Below, in pieces: positions 61,734-64,000 of a stretch of 64,000 nucleotides of DNA (position 1 is the first letter of the stretch; every line of letters starts with the position of its first letter). The DNA comes from an uncultured Christensenella sp. (lineage in GTDB: Bacteria; Bacillota; Clostridia; Christensenellales; UBA3700): NCBI GenBank assembly GCA_910584635.1, contig CAJUBA010000001.1, forward strand, positions 1 through 64,000, read 5' to 3'. Position numbers and translations under genes: made by a program. The notes beneath the pieces are model-generated. The model did no database searches, was not told the DNA's origin, and worked only from the letters and a program-made list of their open reading frames with translations.

Positions 61734-61881
61734 GTTCGAAAAGAGTGAGATAGATAAAAAAGGAAGCGATAGATCTTGTGTCAAGTGAATGTTTTTCGAA
61801 CCACGGCGTACTTTATGTACGTTACTTAATTGGCGCAAAAGATACCGCTTTACTTTTATCTAGCCTCGCTCTTCTTCGAAC
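61734..61881. repeat. 148-bp imperfect palindrome (MITE-like element or long hairpin)
   Basis: The left arm, from GTTCGAAAAGAGTGAG (61734) through TAGATAAAAAAGGAAGCG, is the near-inverse of the right arm, CGCTTTACTTTTATCTA to CTCGCTCTTCTTCGAAC (61881). The arms match over about 47 positions, roughly 80-85% by eye. The tip holds CGTAC (61807-61811) and GTACG (61817-61821). GTTCGAA/TTCGAAC form the ends. It lies upstream of, not within, the ilvB transcript. No transposase and no clear target duplication are seen. Confidence 0.65.
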
Positions 61882-61896
61882 ATAAAGAAAAAACAC

Positions 61897-61925
61897 TTGA
61901 CAATTTGTAATAAATATTTTAATAT
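61897..61925 (+). promoter_or_regulatory. ilvB promoter
   Basis: TTGACA (61897-61902), 17 bp, TAATAT (61920-61925), about 23 nt before ATG. No attenuator or T-box fits in so short a leader. Confidence 0.8.
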
Positions 61926-61948
61926 ATATAAAAGTATATGGAGTTGTT

Positions 61949-63607
61949 ATGAAGTTAAACGGTTCACAAATTTTAATTGAGTCTTTACTCGAACAGGGAG
62001 TAGATACGATTTTCGGTTACCCGGGCGGAGCGGTTTTGAATATCTACGACGCTATTTACGCTTATCAGGACAGGCTTACTCACGTTCTTACGGCGCATGA
62101 ACAGGGGGCGGCTCATGCCGCGGACGGTTACGCTAGGGCGACGGGAAAAGTCGGAGTCGTTTTGGCTACGTCGGGACCGGGAGCGACAAATCTTATTACA
62201 GGTATCGCTACCGCGTTTATGGACAGCGTGCCTATGGTCGCTATTACAGGAAACGTAGGAACGGATCTTATAGGTTTGGACTCTTTCCAAGAAGTATATA
62301 TCGCAGGCATTACAATGCCTATTACTAAACATAATTTTGTGGTACGCAAAGTAGAGGAGTTGCACGACGTTATTCGCGAAGCGTTCAGAATAGCGAAGAG
62401 CGGAAGACCGGGACCGGTACTTGTAGACATACCCAAGGACGTTACGTCTTCTATTTGCGAATTCCAATTAAAAGGCGCGTCGGTTGCGGATAAATACGTC
62501 CAACCCGATATAGACGCCGTAAAGAAAACAGCGGAACTCATCAACGCGTCGAAAAAACCTTGTATTTTGTTCGGCGGCGGAGTTTTGATTTCTCAGGGAG
62601 AGAAGGAACTTCTCGAACTTATGAATACCGCTCAAATACCGGCGACTCACACGCTTATGGGAGCGGGAGTTTTGGGTTGGGGCGAAAAACTCAATCTCGG
62701 ACTCGTAGGTATGCACGGAAGTATGTCTGCCGGCAGAAGCATTGCGGGCAGCGATTTGCTTATCGCTATCGGCACGAGATTTTCCGACAGAGTCGCTACG
62801 GACAAGCATAAATTTATAAGAGAAGCAAAAGTCGTTCATATTGACGTCGACGCCGCTGAAATAAATAAAAACATCGCTTGCGATTTAAGCGTTGTCGGCG
62901 ACGTTAAAGAAGTTTTGACTTTGCTGTTGCCGATGGTCAAGAAAGCAAATCACGATCAGTGGCTTGCTCAAATAGACGAGTGGAAGAAATTCGATTACAA
63001 GCCTGTCGATAAAGAAGGCGTGTTAAGACCGCATCAAATTATTCAAGCGGTATCCGACGAGATAGGCGAGGACGGCATAATAGTTACCGACGTAGGTCAG
63101 CACCAAATGTGGGCGGCTCAATACAGTAAAAGAACAAAGAGCAGAAGTTTCCTTACATCCGGCGGATTGGGTACCATGGGTTACGGTTACGGAGCGTCCA
63201 TAGGCGCGCAAAAAGCGTATCCCGATCGCAGAGTTGCGCATATTACGGGCGACGGTTCTTTCCACATGAATCTCAACGAACTTTGTACGAGCGTAAGTTT
63301 CGGACTTCCGATAGTCAGCGTAGTAATCAACAACAACGTTTTGGGTATGGTAAGACAGTGGCAGACGCAATTTTACGGAAAGAGATATTCGCAGACCACT
63401 CTCGAAAGGGCGACGGATTACGTTAAACTTGCCGAGGCGTTTGGCGGAGTAGGTTTTAGAGCGACGACGCTTGACGAGTTGAAAAAAGCGCTCAAAGACG
63501 CTTATGCGACAGGTAAGCCTTGCATAATCGAAGCCGTTATCGACAGAGACGAAAAAGTTTTGCCGATGATACCGGCGGGACACAGCATAGACGAAATAAT
63601 AATGTAA
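61949..63607 (+). CDS. ilvB: Acetolactate synthase large subunit
   Basis: TPP-dependent first step of branched-chain amino acid synthesis. It has 552 residues. IFGYPGGAVLNIYDA (N-terminal), THVLTAHEQGAAHAADGYAR (catalytic Glu), SGPGATNLITGIATAFMDS, the RHVL-type Q-loop, and the TPP motif GDGSFHMNLNELCTSV...VVINNN are complete. GGAG precedes ATG by 7 nt. The next gene is ilvC; no ilvN (regulatory small subunit) lies between. Confidence 0.96.
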   Translation: MKLNGSQILIESLLEQGVDTIFGYPGGAVLNIYDAIYAYQDRLTHVLTAHEQGAAHAADGYARATGKVGVVLATSGPGATNLITGIATAFMDSVPMVAITGNVGTDLIGLDSFQEVYIAGITMPITKHNFVVRKVEELHDVIREAFRIAKSGRPGPVLVDIPKDVTSSICEFQLKGASVADKYVQPDIDAVKKTAELINASKKPCILFGGGVLISQGEKELLELMNTAQIPATHTLMGAGVLGWGEKLNLGLVGMHGSMSAGRSIAGSDLLIAIGTRFSDRVATDKHKFIREAKVVHIDVDAAEINKNIACDLSVVGDVKEVLTLLLPMVKKANHDQWLAQIDEWKKFDYKPVDKEGVLRPHQIIQAVSDEIGEDGIIVTDVGQHQMWAAQYSKRTKSRSFLTSGGLGTMGYGYGASIGAQKAYPDRRVAHITGDGSFHMNLNELCTSVSFGLPIVSVVINNNVLGMVRQWQTQFYGKRYSQTTLERATDYVKLAEAFGGVGFRATTLDELKKALKDAYATGKPCIIEAVIDRDEKVLPMIPAGHSIDEIIM

Positions 63608-63672
63608 ATCGATGTTTAGCGCTATACTAAGCACTGGAAATATAATTTTCAATTTTTTGGAGGATAGAAAAA

Positions 63673-64000
63673 ATGATAAAGAAGTATTATGATACAGATT
63701 GTGATTTGAAACTTCTTGACGGAAAAACGGTAGCAGTTATCGGATTCGGTTCGCAAGGACACGCTCATGCGATGAACCTCGCCGACAGCGGAGTAAACGT
63801 AGTAGTAGGTCTTCGCGAGGGATCCAGACATACGAAAAAGGCTTTGGACGCAGGACTTAAAGTTATGTCCGTATCCGACGCGGCTAAGGCGGGCGATCTC
63901 GTAATGATGCTTGTTCCCGACGAAACTTGCGCGGATATTTACGAAGCGGAAGTTAAGCCTTATATGAGCGCAGGCAAGGTATTGATGTTTGCTCACGGTC
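63673..64000 (+). CDS. ilvC: Ketol-acid reductoisomerase, 3'-truncated by window edge
   Basis: Second step of valine/isoleucine synthesis. Only 109 codons are visible. The N-terminus MIKKYYDTDCDLKLLDG, the NADPH-binding VAVIGFGSQGHAHAMNL (about 17-33), VVVGLREGS and LVMMLVPDE are typical. GGAGG is 9 nt before ATG. It is 65 nt after ilvB and probably cotranscribed. Confidence 0.96.
   Translation, partial: MIKKYYDTDCDLKLLDGKTVAVIGFGSQGHAHAMNLADSGVNVVVGLREGSRHTKKALDAGLKVMSVSDAAKAGDLVMMLVPDETCADIYEAEVKPYMSAGKVLMFAHG

Noticed and set aside
61734..61948. Attenuator or T-box leader for ilvB
   Set aside because: The good TTGACA/TAATAT promoter lies downstream of the palindrome, and no T-box sequence (GGGTGG.ACCGCG) is present.

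Overview
The window is AT-rich DNA from a low-GC Gram-positive bacterium (Bacillota, Clostridia). Three things support this. The gene order yicC-gmk-rpoZ-coaBC-priA-def-fmt-rsmB-rlmN-rsgA-rpe-spoVM-rpmB-asp23-fakA-recG is the classical Bacillota cluster. Sporulation genes are present: spoIIID with a sigma-E-like promoter, a tiny spoVM-like ORF in the syntenic place, and a SpoVB/MurJ-type flippase. The surface lipoproteins are of the BspA-type leucine-rich-repeat kind common in uncultured gut Clostridia. Assignment to a particular family (for example Christensenellales) is only a guess. No tRNA, rRNA, CRISPR array, transposase or prophage was seen.

Layout. 1-1960: the 3' end of a membrane/coiled-coil protein gene, followed by a remarkable nested-stem element. 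1962-8253: uvrB-uvrA excision repair under a LexA-like site, repeat hairpins, then a DUF421/DUF4363 membrane pair. 8315-13981 (minus): folate genes. A tetrahydrofolate riboswitch precedes folC-folE-folP-folBK; dfrA and a flippase lie upstream. 14118-21063: a LysM protein, an LRR lipoprotein, a 0.5-kb degenerate stretch, and a 1349-residue repeat protein on the minus strand. 21248-28498: two half-size TauE-like permeases, spoIIID, a TtcA-like tRNA thiolase, the prmA-rsmE-mtaB-hinT-rpsU translation cluster, and a frameshifted 2'-5' RNA ligase. 28645-33017: pcrA-ligA, then a 132-bp LRR-gene remnant. 33072-33968: an unknown minus-strand gene. 34214-50248: the conserved translation/DNA-metabolism cluster listed above. 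50647-52239: a second LRR lipoprotein. 52401-58985: the his operon hisZGDBHAF-hisIE. 59155-61645: a DRE-TIM aldolase-like enzyme and a third LRR lipoprotein. 61734-61881: a long imperfect palindrome. 61949-64000: ilvB and the start of ilvC.

How it fits together. The core is housekeeping: nucleotide excision repair, folate synthesis, translation maturation, replication and recombination helicases, histidine and branched-chain amino acid synthesis. Between these blocks sit lineage-specific surface protein genes, each transcribed alone from its own promoter.

The most unusual signals are non-coding. They are the 131-nt nested-stem element after the first gene, four copies of the palindrome TTGAAC-N3-GTTCAA spread over 3.7 kb around rsgA-rpe-spoVM-rpmB-fakA-recG, several genes whose -10 box lies only 6-12 nt before the start codon with no Shine-Dalgarno, and an LRR gene relic fused in frame directly behind the ligA stop codon.
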